Positions 54,550 through 64,000 of a DNA stretch of 64,000 bases are shown in pieces. Positions within the stretch are counted from its first letter, which is position 1. Each line of letters opens with the position of its first letter. The position numbers were made by a program, and so were the translations under genes. The notes beneath the pieces were generated by a model that was given only the letters and a program-made list of their open reading frames with translations, had not been told where the DNA came from and made no database searches. The DNA is from Selaginella moellendorffii (Eukaryota > Streptophyta > Lycopodiopsida > Selaginellales > Selaginellaceae), in the NCBI RefSeq assembly GCF_000143415.4, contig NW_003314395.1:62001-126000 (forward strand). The letters are read 5' to 3'.

Positions 54550-57363
54550 GCTTGGTCACACGCGGAGTTCCTCCATATATGGTGGAAGGTGCAACTACCT
54601 CTACTTAGCATTTTGATGCTTGTGTAGAGGGGCTGGAAGTGTTAATTGGCAAAACCATACTTGTGGAGACTTTTTATCTCATAGATATCTATTGTGTGGA
54701 TTTCATTCTTAGGATGACATGGCCGGTGAAAGTGAATCCGAAGATAAAGTGGAGTATTAAGTGTGTCTCACTGGAGTACAGTGGCATTAAAAATGTGTGG
54801 TTTGGAGAGGGAATTCAACCTCCAATTATTATGCTCTCTGCTACATCTTTGAAGTGAGCTTGTCGTAATGGAAAAACACTTTCAAGTTACTTATTGTTTG
54901 TTCGTGACTTGGGGGACCAAGGCACTTGTGGCAGAGAAGCAGTAGTACGGGATGTACTCGATGAGTTTTCCGATGTTTTTCTATCTGAACTTCCTCATGG
55001 GTTGCCTCCATTACAAGGTGTCGAGCATAGGATTATGTTGGAGCCAAGGACACGGCCAATTTACCAGCGTCCATTTCGGTTAAGTTATGCAAAGGAGCAA
55101 GAAGTTCAACGACAACTCAAGGAGTTACTTGAGTTTGAATTTATTTAGCCAAGTAAGTCTTTGTTTGGTGCTCCAGTCTTGCTTGTGAAGAAGAAGGATG
55201 GTTCAATGCAAATGTGTATTGACTATTATGCCTTGAATAAAAAGAAGGTGAAAGATAAGATGCCAATGCCACATATGGATGATATCTTAGACAAACTTGG
55301 TGAAACATGAGTGTTTACCAAGATTGATCTAAGGAGTGGATATCATTAAATTGCAATCTATCTTCAATACAACATTCAATACAAGCTTTAAGCATTTTGA
55401 GTTTACAGTTATGCCGTTTGGTTTGCCAAATACACTAGCCACATTTACTCGATTGATGATGGAGGTATTTGGGTGTTATCTTCATGAGTTTGTGAAGATT
55501 TTCTTGGACGATATTTTTGTTTTCAGCAAGAATATGGAAGAGCATAAGGTGCATTTGTGCAAAGTTCTTTTGTTACTCTTTGACAACAAACTTTATGCGA
55601 AGAAGAACAAATGTGAGTTTGCAAAGTCAGAGATGGAATATCTAAGCCATATTGTGATATCTAAAGGTCCAAGGAAGGTAGCTATGGTGGAGAATTAGCC
55701 TACACCAACTACAGTGGCAAAGTTATGTAGTTTCCTTGGAATGGGTAGTTAATACTGATGTTTCCAACATAAGTTTGCGGAAGTGGCTATTCCTTTGACA
55801 CGGTTGTTACGCAAAAATGTGCCTTTCTAGTGGAAGAAGCCACAAGAGGAGAGTTTTGTGGCGCTGAAATGGTTGTTGAGCGAGGTTCTAGTGTTTCGTA
55901 TTGTTATGTGGTGGCAGATGCCTTATTTCATATTTGTCATGTGATGGCGTTATAAACACGATTTGATCATCATTTGAGTAAGATGGTCAACGAATTTGGG
56001 CAGTTGGTTGAGCATGCTCAGGCTCAAGATGCTAAGGTGGCCTCTTTGCAAGATCAGATGGAAGCCCCTTTCTCATTGGTGGATGGGATTCTACTACAAT
56101 GGTCGTGTCTATTTGCCACGAGTAGATGCATTAATTACTCAAGTTTTATTCTACTATCATGATCGTTTAGAGGTCGGTCATTTTGGGGGGAAAAAGACAT
56201 ATGAGTTGATTAAACACAATTTTTATTAGAGGAATATGAAGGCTGATATCCTTGAGTATTGTAAATCATGCGAGCTCTGTCAATGAGTTAAGGAGAAGCT
56301 AAGGGGACTTTTGCAACCTTTACTTATTCCTTACAACTGTTGGTGTAGTATCTCTATGGACTTCATCACTTATTTACCACGAACACAGAGGCAAAAAGAA
56401 CAAGTATGGGTCATAGTGGATCGATTGACGAAGTATGTTCGGTTGTTGGATCTTTGAAAGACTGTCACTGCCTCAAACTTGGCTGCGGTCTACTTGGAGA
56501 AGGTTTTTCCTGATTTTGGTTTGCCGAAAGATATCATTAGTAATCGAGATTCAAAGTTCACAAGTGAATTTTGGAAGAGCTTTGTGAAGGCTATGCAAGT
56601 GACTTTGAAACTCTTGAGTGGCAATCATCTTTAGACGGATAGGCAAACCAAGCATGTGAATCAGGTGGTGGAGGATATGCTACGTTGTAGCATTGGTCAA
56701 AGGCAAGGATAGTGGGATTTATATCTTCTATTGGTGCAATTTGTTTACAACAATAGCCAGCATAGTGGAACCAAACTAAGTCTTTACATTGCCATGTTTG
56801 AAAGGCACCCCCAAACAGCAGTGGAGTTGGGATTGCATTTGAGTAAGAACATTCAAAATAAATTTGATTTAGAGGTAATTGATCTAGCCATAGAACTTGA
56901 TGAGATTCTGGTGGTGTGCAAACAAAATTTGCATGCATCTCAGGATAGAGCGGAGAAGTTTGCTAATGAGTATTACTAATTCTGGGAATATAAGGTGGGT
57001 GATCTCGTCTTTGTGTGAGTGATCTTTACGTCAAATGAGTGGCGAAACACCTTGGTGCCTTTACGGACAGGGAAGAGTGATAAACTTTCCCATCGATATG
57101 CTGGTTCATATGAAGTGCTAGAGCACATTGGTAAAGTGGCTTATCAGGTGTGGCTACTAACTAGGGTGAAAATTCATCTAATATTTTATGTCAGCCAGTT
57201 GAAAGGTGTACTATCTTGAAGTGATGGGCTCAATGCCTCCTTGATATATACGGCTATGGAAGATGGACTAAGAGCTTGAGCAGGGTTCCCCAGAAAGGGT
57301 AATCACTGGTACAACTTTTTTTTCAATCAAAATCTTAATTAGACCCGGGGGGGGGGGGGGGGG
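54550..57363 (+). mobile_element. Decayed Ty3/gypsy retrotransposon (PR-RT-RH-IN order)
   Basis: Coding remnants in gypsy order on the plus strand: protease end (VDFILRMTW--KVNPKIKWS, about 54700); reverse transcriptase from about 54894 (LPPLQGVEHRIMLEPRTRPIYQRPFR, LVKKKDGSMQMCIDYYALN, TVMPFGLPNTLATF, and FLDDIFVFSKN for the catalytic box); integrase with the HHCC zinc finger (HDRLEVGHFGGKKTYELIKHNFY, C--C) at about 56150-56290, the DDE segment SMDFIT and DIISNRDSKF, and a C-terminal KLSHRYAGSYEVLEHIGKVAYQV-IHLIFYVSQLK. Many in-frame stops. It ends at a G17 polypurine tract (57347-57363). A matching 5' LTR is not seen. Confidence 0.9.
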
Positions 57364-57719
57364 AGAATTGTTGGATGCCAGCTTTGACCACATGGTCAAT
57401 GTTAGTCAAAGGGAGGCTCAAGGGTATATTAAGGCATATTAGGATAAGGGACTTAACCTACCCTAAGGCTCACAGTGGAGTGGCGGCATAGAGGAGCTTT
57501 TGAGGTAGCTTAGGGGTGGTTAGGTGGCAAGGAACCTCAAGAGGAGGTGTAATGTAGTCACGCTAGATCATAACAACTAAGGTGGAGAGTCATGCCCTCT
57601 CAAGATGCTACTCCTCAAGGAAAACCCACTCCTGGGACCTTCTGATGCCAATATCAAGTGGTGATATACTTAACCATCAATAAAAGTTAAACTAAAGAAT
57701 AGCTCTAATACCAAATTAT
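57364..57719 (+). repeat. Putative 3' LTR start and adjoining repeat DNA
   Basis: Follows the G17 tract; a TGTTGGATGCC start just after the tract is consistent with the 3' LTR of the gypsy element. Near the right end (57700-57715) AGCTCTAATACCAAA is another minus-strand primer-binding-site-like sequence, into whose border the Harbinger element is inserted. Confidence 0.5.
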
Positions 57720-58057
57720 GGAGCCATTCACACCTGCGCTTTATATAAAAATATTTTAAAAAGTGTATTTTAACTTTTGTGACTGTTGCATTCGCACTTC
57801 AGTAGTTTTTAGGTTGTTTTAAGCTTTAAGTATGCATTTTAAAACATTTTCATTCCCACTTGCATAAGTTTTTGTGGTAAAAATTTAATGTAAAACACTA
57901 GTGACTTCGCACTTGACTTCTTTAAAATGTCTTCAAAATAGCATTCGAACATGTTTTAAAATATTTTAAAATTTCAAATTCAAATCAAATTCGAAATGCT
58001 AACCCTAAATTTCAATTTCAAATTTCAAATTTCAAATATTAAATTTGAACATAGCAA

Positions 58058-59560
58058 TCACGCAGTTCTACGACGCCGCAAACATAAGAAGTCAATTAGG
58101 TTCTCTCGGACCTCCTGTGCATCCTCTAGCCAATGCAAGTTTTCTTGTGGTTCTCCCTCAGCCACAATAGGATCCCCGTAATCTTCAAAAATCTCTGCTT
58201 CCTTCAAGGCTTGAATGTGTTTCTCCCATGCTTTGATCTTGGCATTGATGTTTGTTTCACCAACATTAATCAAGAAGTTGTGCAAGATGCAACAACTTTT
58301 GATGATGTTCGGTTGGTACTTCGGCTTGATCCTTTGTTTTTGATCCAAGCATTTGAATTTCATTTTCAAGAGTCCAAATGCTTGTTCAATAACAATCCGA
58401 GCTAGATGGTGTTGCTGGTTGTACTCCGCCTTAGTCACTGTCAACCAGGAACCTGTTTCAAATGAATAATTGAAAAAAAAAAAAAAAACAATCAACTTAC
58501 CCAAGTGAGGGATCATCAAGTGCTGTTGCAACTGGTAACCTTTGTCTCCCACCAAGTATGGCTCAATCCACTCGTCAAAAGCAAACTCCCGAGGAACTGT
58601 GAGTAATTCCCTTGCTTGGATCTTGTGGCATAGCCTAGAGTTCTGAAAAACCCTCATGTCATGAACACCCCCTGGAAAAAAAAAAACCAATTAAATGTAT
58701 AGAAGAAAAAATTAAAAGTAATTACTTGGCCAGCCTGCATAAATACTCAAGAACCTTTTCTAAGCATGACAAACCCCCTGCAAGATCACTGAGTACCATT
58801 GCTTTCAATCAAAGTAGCCCTCACCATCCGGGCAAACTGGTTGAATAATCTCAAAATGTGTACAATCGATCGCCCCAGCCACATTAGGGAGACGAGTCTT
58901 GGTGATTTGCTGAAAATCTACCGCCACAACTCTAACCTCCACTGTTGTCTCTGGGAATCGAATCTTGTACCTGAGGCACTTGACGATTGCAGCAGTTGTC
59001 TGCACCACAATGTCATGTGCAGTGGCTTCCCCAATCCCAAACTTGTCAAACAGGTCGGAGTAGTTGGTGTTCTTGAACAACTTGTACAAAGTGACCCCCA
59101 AATGAACATCCACTGGCACTGCTCTCCTAAACTTTGTATCCTGCTTGCAAATTTCAGCCTCTAGAATGCCATAAAGCCCAAAGAACGTCTTCTTCTGCTT
59201 CCATCGACCTGGGTCATACAACTCCATGAAGAACTTGCTCCATATTGTCATACACCGTGGCTTCACCCACTAGAGACCGGTGTCAAGTCGCTTGGACAAG
59301 ACTGCTCGACAAAGCTTGTCTTCGTCCTCCTCCTCCTCTGGAAAAGTTTGTGCCACCGGGGTCTTGTCATTGATAATGGATTGAAAAGCCTCCACAGCGA
59401 GAAACAAAACTTGCAAAATAAGCAAGATTACCTTGTTCCTCAATAAGGCATTGATGACTGCTGCTTGATTGTTGAAAGAACCACGTTCCTCCTGAGCATC
59501 TCTTTGGTTTTCCTCAAAACCATCTTCTGTTTCCTCGGGTTGAATTGTTGCAAGATCCTG
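58058..59560 (-). pseudogene. Harbinger DDE transposase, three in-frame stops
   Basis: From about 59560 (after a TTTTTTTTTCAG acceptor) to 58058. Family features: FFMELYDPGRWKQKKTFFGLYGILE, FDKFGIGEATAHDIV, PNVAGAIDCTHFEI with the first catalytic Asp; GGVHDMRVFQNS with the second; and RIVIEQAFGLLKMKF with the catalytic Glu. The end LRRRRTA is basic. In-frame stops interrupt it at about 59270 (TAG), 58802 (TGA where an Arg CGA is expected, a C-to-T change) and 58770 (TAG). An intron of about 50 bp lies near 58690-58730 just before GGVHD, and one near 58450-58500. All three acidic catalytic residues remain. Confidence 0.85.
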
Positions 59561-59660
59561 AAAAAAAAATGGTTAGAAAAATCTAAAATATCATAGCCTA
59601 AACACAGTTTAGTTTAATATTAATAATTAATGTCCCCCTAAAATCCCGAAAACAAGACGG

Positions 59661-60545
59661 CTAACTCCTGGATGCAACCCCGTTCAAGAAGTTGGAGATG
59701 GAGCTTGCAAGGTTGGAGATGACTCCAGCTAAAACTGTTGCAACTGCAGCCTTTTCCTTCTCAGCCAGGCTATTCTCCTTCATGCAAACAATGCTCTCCT
59801 TTTGCCATGCTAGATTCTGCTCATTTCGAGCAGCAGCGAGAGCATTCCCCTCAGCAAGCAAAGTTGTCATGCTTTTCTCGGCCTTCTTCGGGTTCTTCTG
59901 CTTCCTTGAACTCCCTGGCACCTGTGTAGCATCTCCAGGAGGATTAACACCATCCGCGGGATCCTCCTCGTAAGCTTCCTCTTCCGGAGCATCTGAATCA
60001 ACAAGAAATGTTGGAGATGTCGATGCCTGCTTCGCTAGGAATTCATCCATGACGTTGAAGTACTCAACTGGGAACACCTTCAAGTTCAGCTTCACCGGCA
60101 TAAGTCACTTCGCATCCTCGTGGCTCAAGCTAAAGTAGTCAGAGTTTCCAGTTTTCCTCTGGAAATCACAAACACACTTGTAGTCATTGCAAAGGTTGTT
60201 CCAGCAAGTCCGGCAAGCTTTCTAGTCCCGCTGCATGCCAGCAGCTTGCATCTTCTTCGCAATCCTCTTCCAGCGATTGGTTGCTGTCAACGTCATCTCC
60301 TCGCTGCCCCGCATTGCCCCGATCTTTCCAAGGTGATCTTCCCATTTGAAGTCAATGAGGGAAGCCGTCTCATCATCCCCCCAGTTTTTCCCGCGTTTCT
60401 TCCTCATTTTCTTCGCAACATGAACACCTGCCTCCCCTTCCTCATCGTCATCGCCCTCCTCTTCATCACCCCGATCATCTTCTTCCACCTCCTGTTCAAT
60501 GGCAATGTCGTCCTGCTCCTCCAAGTTATGAAACCAGAACTGCAT
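59661..60545 (-). pseudogene. Harbinger Myb/SANT-like accessory protein, two stops
   Basis: Reads from an acidic leader (EEDDRGDEEEGDDDEEGE) through a Myb/SANT-like (trihelix) domain: NWGDDETASLIDFKWED, NRWKRIAKKM, CRTCWNNLCNDYKCVCDFQRKTGN, SDYFSLS, then a Lys/Glu-rich helical C-terminal half (EKSMTTLLAEGNALAAARNEQN). Two stops, near 60219 and 60106, break it. Such proteins partner the Harbinger transposase, binding transposon ends and helping its nuclear import. Confidence 0.8.
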
Positions 60546-60596
60546 GTACTACTGTCCTGGTGACTACTCCTGCTCCAAGTCACCTACTTCGCCACC

Positions 60597-61151
60597 CTAA
60601 ACCCGAAACCACTCTCCTAGAATCTGAGCTAAACTCGGTTTGAAGCTTACCTTGTTAGTTGTCGTAGAAGAGAATTCAGAGAACAATTGAGTTCTAGAAG
60701 CCGTGGGGGGAGAGGCTCCAGCTCCCTGTGCTACAGCTCCCTGTGCTCCAGCTCCCCGTGCTACAGCTCCCCGTGCTCCAGCTCCAAGTCCGCCCTGATT
60801 GAGGCCAAGATTCAAGAGATCGGCATCTTCATGGCCTCGGCCTCGAGGCGGCCTGCCTCCTCGAGCAACAGCTGGGCCTGGTACTCGTCCTCCAGCCCCG
60901 GATGCTCCTCCACCACGGTTGCTCCTCACTCCATGAGCAGCACCTCCTCGCTGGATGCCACTGCCCCGAACCCGCACCATCTCCTCATCAAACCCTACAG
61001 CTCCTCCTTCCCCAAAATCAGCTGCTCCTCCTTCCTCCACCAAATCCCCAACAGGATCTAACCCTAGGGCGATGACTGCTGTCGGCTCCCTTGCCATAAA
61101 ATGCCTGAGCTCACGGCAGCTTGCAGCAAAAAACTGAAGCGCCCTAATCAA
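60597..61151 (-). other. Gly/Arg/Ala-rich ORF inside the Harbinger element
   Basis: A 184-codon frame beginning MIRALQFFAAS and containing repeats of GARGA-AQGA-RGG type plus VRSNRGGGASGAGG. It lies just upstream of the Myb-like ORF on the same strand, so it may be its first exon or a separate leader protein. Low complexity prevents a family call. Confidence 0.45.
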
Positions 61152-61436
61152 GGCACTGGAATCTTTGGAGAATCTCAGAGATTCCTTTTAAAAATATTTT
61201 AAGTTTAAAAGAAACCCCCCCCCCCCCCCCCTCATTTTTTAAAAACGGGCTGAAAGGTTTAAAAAGTGAAAACATTGTGTTAAAGTTAACACTATGTGTG
61301 AATCAAAATGTTTTAAGAAAATATCCTAAATTTTAATGTAAAGTAATTTACTTTATTTTAGAACATAGTGCGACTGTATTCATCACTTAAATTTAACACA
61401 TTTCAAAAATAAAGAGTAGGTGTGAATGGCTTCTAT

Positions 61437-62419
61437 AAGTGACTAATTTTTCCATTCTACTTTAGCCATTTAACCACACTTTTGACCACTTAGAGGAATC
61501 TCACTTATGAATTCCATAAATTTTATTTCTAACTTGGGGACATGTTAACCCCATGAATGGCATTTATGCCACTTAACCTTTGCACTTAGTCCAAGTGCTC
61601 TACGAGTTTAATCCCATGACTAACACGCAAAAGTACCACTGACATATCAACCTATTACTCTAAAGTTATGCCTATTCACCTTTGTTACATCCATAGTTCA
61701 AGACCACCTATATCACAATTTCATCTCTCAAAGCCTAGGCCATCTGTTCATAAGTGGTCATCCCTTGACCACACCTTAGCACCTTTAAAATGCCCAAAGA
61801 CATGAAAAACACTCTTCCTTAATGTCCCTTCTTTCATTCCCATTAAGTCCTTTTTTATTCATGGCCATACTCGCATATTGCCAATGGGTCAAGGCTTAGA
61901 AGCCCGACCTCTAAGTCCTACTAACCTCTGGGACTTCCTCACCATATGACTGTATCCTTAGTCACTACACCAAAGGATTACTCTTCTTCCTTTATATAAT
62001 CTGAGACTTTGAAATGACATTTCCAAACACCATGGTCATACATGAGCCTTATAGGTACTTTCCCCACCTTTCGCCCTAAAGTGCCCTAGCCATGTGGCTA
62101 GAGCAAGGTTCTAATGAGCTATACCAAGTATTCAAGTAGGTAGTGCCATCTACATTTGGATTGGGAGTATTGACCATTCGATCTCTTGGGGGAGATAGAG
62201 TCAACTCTTAAACACTTCACTTAATTACTTTGCTTGTTTGTCTGTATTCATTGTAGCCTTGGACTCTTTAATGGATATATCATCACCTAACATGTGAATA
62301 TAACCTTCTTTGTTCACATTAACCCTTCTTAGTCAAATTGGCTCCACTAGAGTCCTCCCTTTATTATACTTTTGGAGCTCACCAAGCCCCCTAGGATTTG
62401 GAAGATGATCGCTTTGGGA
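61437..62419. other. A/T-rich intergenic / repeat DNA
   Basis: Right flank of the Harbinger insertion, CpG-poor, no domain recognised. It probably continues the LTR-type repeat interrupted by the transposon. Confidence 0.45.
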
Positions 62420-62815
62420 TTTTACCTTCAGATTCGGACTCGGGCTTAAACTCGGACTCGGTTTCGGTCTCGGACTTAGACTCAATCTCGGTCTCAGTCT
62501 TGGTCTCGATCTTGATCTTGGTCTTGGTCTCTTTCTTGGCCTTGACCTCGGACTCCATCTTAGGTCTATCTCAAATTCCATCTTATGTCCATCTTGGACT
62601 CAATCTCGAGTATATCTCAGACTCCATCTTAAGTCTATTTCGGACTCAACCTCAAACTCCATCTTGAGTCTATTTTAAGTCCATCTCAAACTCCATCTCA
62701 AATTCCTTCTTGAGTCCATCTTGAGTCCATATCGGACTCTATCTTGGACTCCAACTTGTATTCCTTCTCAAACTCAATCTTGAACTTTTTCTCGAACTCC
62801 TTTTTAGACTTGTTC
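62420..62815. repeat. Degenerate hexanucleotide minisatellite (TCGGACTC-type)
   Basis: About 400 bp built from diverged 6- and 12-bp words such as TCGGAC, TCGGTC, TCTTGG, TCCATC, strictly periodic in six. On the minus strand it reads as an Arg-Pro/Ser dipeptide repeat (RPRPRSRSRPRLRPRLS). It grades from GC-richer at the left to A/T-richer at the right, where the words drift to TCAAACTCCATC. Confidence 0.85.
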
Positions 62816-62979
62816 CTGACACTTCCATGTGTCTCCTTCTTGTGTCCCTTTTTAAAGACTCATTCACCAGTTGTTTCATGCTCATTCATCGAGCACTTTG
62901 TTTGGAGCTCCACTCCCACTCTTGACTTTCCAAGTTGGAGCATTTGGTCTAAATATGTTATGTTTGTTGGAATTCTACT

Positions 62980-63620
62980 TTAACCATTACCATGTGGCAT
63001 CCTTTTTGCTCCACTTTAGGGTTTAGGGATTTATGTCTCATAACCCGCTCACAGTCTATAGACCAAATGAAAGATAGCGTTGATGACTTTAGTAAAGTTT
63101 GCAACGGTGCAGTGCAATTAAAAAGATAATCAACAAAATGATTGAGATGCTGCACCTTGCCCAAGAAGCATTATATATCATTCACACACTTTAGAGTAAG
63201 GAACTTTAGAATAACCACAAGTTTATCATAATCAACTTGCAAACCCTCATAAGAAATACAGTACCCAAGATAAGTCGTGTTTTTGGACCTAAACACACAC
63301 TTCAACCACTTCAACTTTAAACCAACTTTTTATAATCGATCTAACACATTACAAACATCATAGACGTATTCTTTCCGCATCCCCTTTGAGTGGATCACTA
63401 AATGCCATATTGCATTACGAACTCAAACAACCCTTGACAAAAATGATGCAATTGTTGAAAAGCATCATCACAATCGTCTGCATATCCATATGCACATTTA
63501 AAGACGTCCAGGAGAATACTCTAATCTTCATAAGTGGCTGTGCTCAAATTATTGTACTATTGCAACATCATCCTTTAGAGACACATAAAAAATTCATATA
63601 AATGCTGAGTATCATCTTAA
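62980..63620 (-). mobile_element. Ty3/gypsy RT-RNase H fragment, opposite orientation
   Basis: On the minus strand, across a few stops: IHSKGMRKEYVYDVCNVLDRL--VGLKLKWLKCVFRSKNTTYLGYCISYEGLQVD (the end of RT), followed by GKVQHLNHFVDYLFNCTAPLQTLLKSS--FIWSIDC (the connection to RNase H). Both are standard gypsy motifs. It differs from the gypsy copy at 54550 in sequence and orientation, so it is an independent insertion. Confidence 0.85.
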
Positions 63621-64000
63621 GAATGATATGTGGCAATCACTATGAAGTGATCGAACTAATGCTACATATCATCCCCATTATTCCCACAAAAGAACTCTAG
63701 CTGGACTTGAGGATTGGTAGCAAGAGTAGGAAGAGCTATACCACACACCATAAATGCCACCATCAACTAAGTTTGATTGTTTAACTGCAACCACATAACA
63801 TTGAGCAATTGCACCAATTGTTGCTCTTGAATCAAAGCAAGAGGAGGCTGCTACTTTGCCATAAAAATAAATGAGAAGGAAAAAAAAAAACAAAAAAGAA
63901 GAAATTGAAAAATCTATAAAGAAAAGTAGATCTAGACAATGCAAAAACTAGATCTACAGTAGAATCCCAAATCTAACACTTTTCAAGAACAATCAAAATT
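63621..64000. other. Window end, unassigned A/T-rich DNA
   Basis: May continue the minus-oriented gypsy element, but no domain is visible. A minus-strand 88-codon frame at 63678-63944 has a hydrophobic start and no match I recognise. Confidence 0.4.

Larger units (their letters stand above)
57720..61433 (-). mobile_element. PIF/Harbinger DNA transposon, 3.7 kb, inactive
   Basis: Terminal inverted repeats match at 14 of 15 bases: GGAGCCATTCACACC on the left and GAAGCCATTCACACC on the right (reverse complement, 61419-61433). Both are flanked by TAT (57717-57719 and 61434-61436), a 3-bp target duplication of the Harbinger type. Inside, in the minus orientation, are a transposase ORF and a Myb/SANT-like ORF, the usual two-gene layout. 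Both carry stop codons. Subterminal regions are A/T-rich with repeated TTTTAAA. A C17 run lies at 61215-61231. The well-preserved TIRs and continuous ORF remnants suggest a fairly recent loss of activity. Confidence 0.92.

Noticed and set aside
1-64000. CRISPR arrays, bacterial operons, riboswitches, phage or viral genes
   Set aside because: Nothing of the kind is visible; introns, tRNAs and gene families are those of a plant nucleus.

Overview
The window reads as nuclear DNA of an early-diverging land plant, most likely a lycophyte of the Selaginella moellendorffii type. This is inference from several signs: very short introns (about 45-75 bp, all reconstructed below from splice sites and reading frame), gene spacings often of 30-150 bp, three pentatricopeptide-repeat (PPR) genes in under 25 kb, and plant-specific families (BAHD, DUF2921, UBP27-like). 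No organism name can be proven from the sequence alone.

Positions 1-32,600 are a compact genic block. In order: a broken BAHD acyltransferase (-); a stray copy of a C2-gene 3' end; two convergent C2-domain genes; an intronless 17-repeat PPR gene (-); a ten-exon secreted class-3 lipase (-); tRNA-Pro; a TSPO gene (+); tRNA-Cys (-); a DUF2921 membrane protein (+) with a decayed tandem copy behind it; tRNA-Val (-); a 15-exon PPR gene (+); an 11-exon UBP27-like deubiquitinase (-); Rab geranylgeranyltransferase beta (-), which carries a probable U12-type intron; a BZW/eIF5-mimic gene (-); an intronless PLS-class PPR gene (-); a small unrecognised conserved-looking gene (-); an F-box gene (-); and, divergently, a nucleoside diphosphate kinase with a signal peptide and a C-terminal HEEL (+). 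Spliced models given here all close in frame with a total length divisible by three.

From about 32,700 to the end there is no intact host gene. This half holds a copia fragment, a tandem pair of short-LTR elements, long CpG-poor A/T-rich stretches, LTR-like copies with a perfect hairpin, a 4.9-kb array of a ~315-bp GC-rich satellite (with orientation switches and one in-place micro-inversion), a LINE reverse-transcriptase remnant, a decayed Ty3/gypsy element, a complete but dead 3.7-kb PIF/Harbinger transposon with intact terminal inverted repeats and a 3-bp target duplication, a degenerate hexanucleotide minisatellite and a second gypsy fragment in the opposite orientation. Two 100-bp N gaps are present.

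The genes do not form a pathway; they are mostly housekeeping functions (prenylation of Rab proteins, translation control, deubiquitination, organelle RNA processing). A shared feature is an AAACCCTA-type (telo-box-like) motif within about 35 bp of the start codon of several of them. The most unusual things are the ~315-bp coding-capable satellite array and its inversions, the U12 intron, the ER-type NDPK, and the catalytic-histidine-less BAHD copy.
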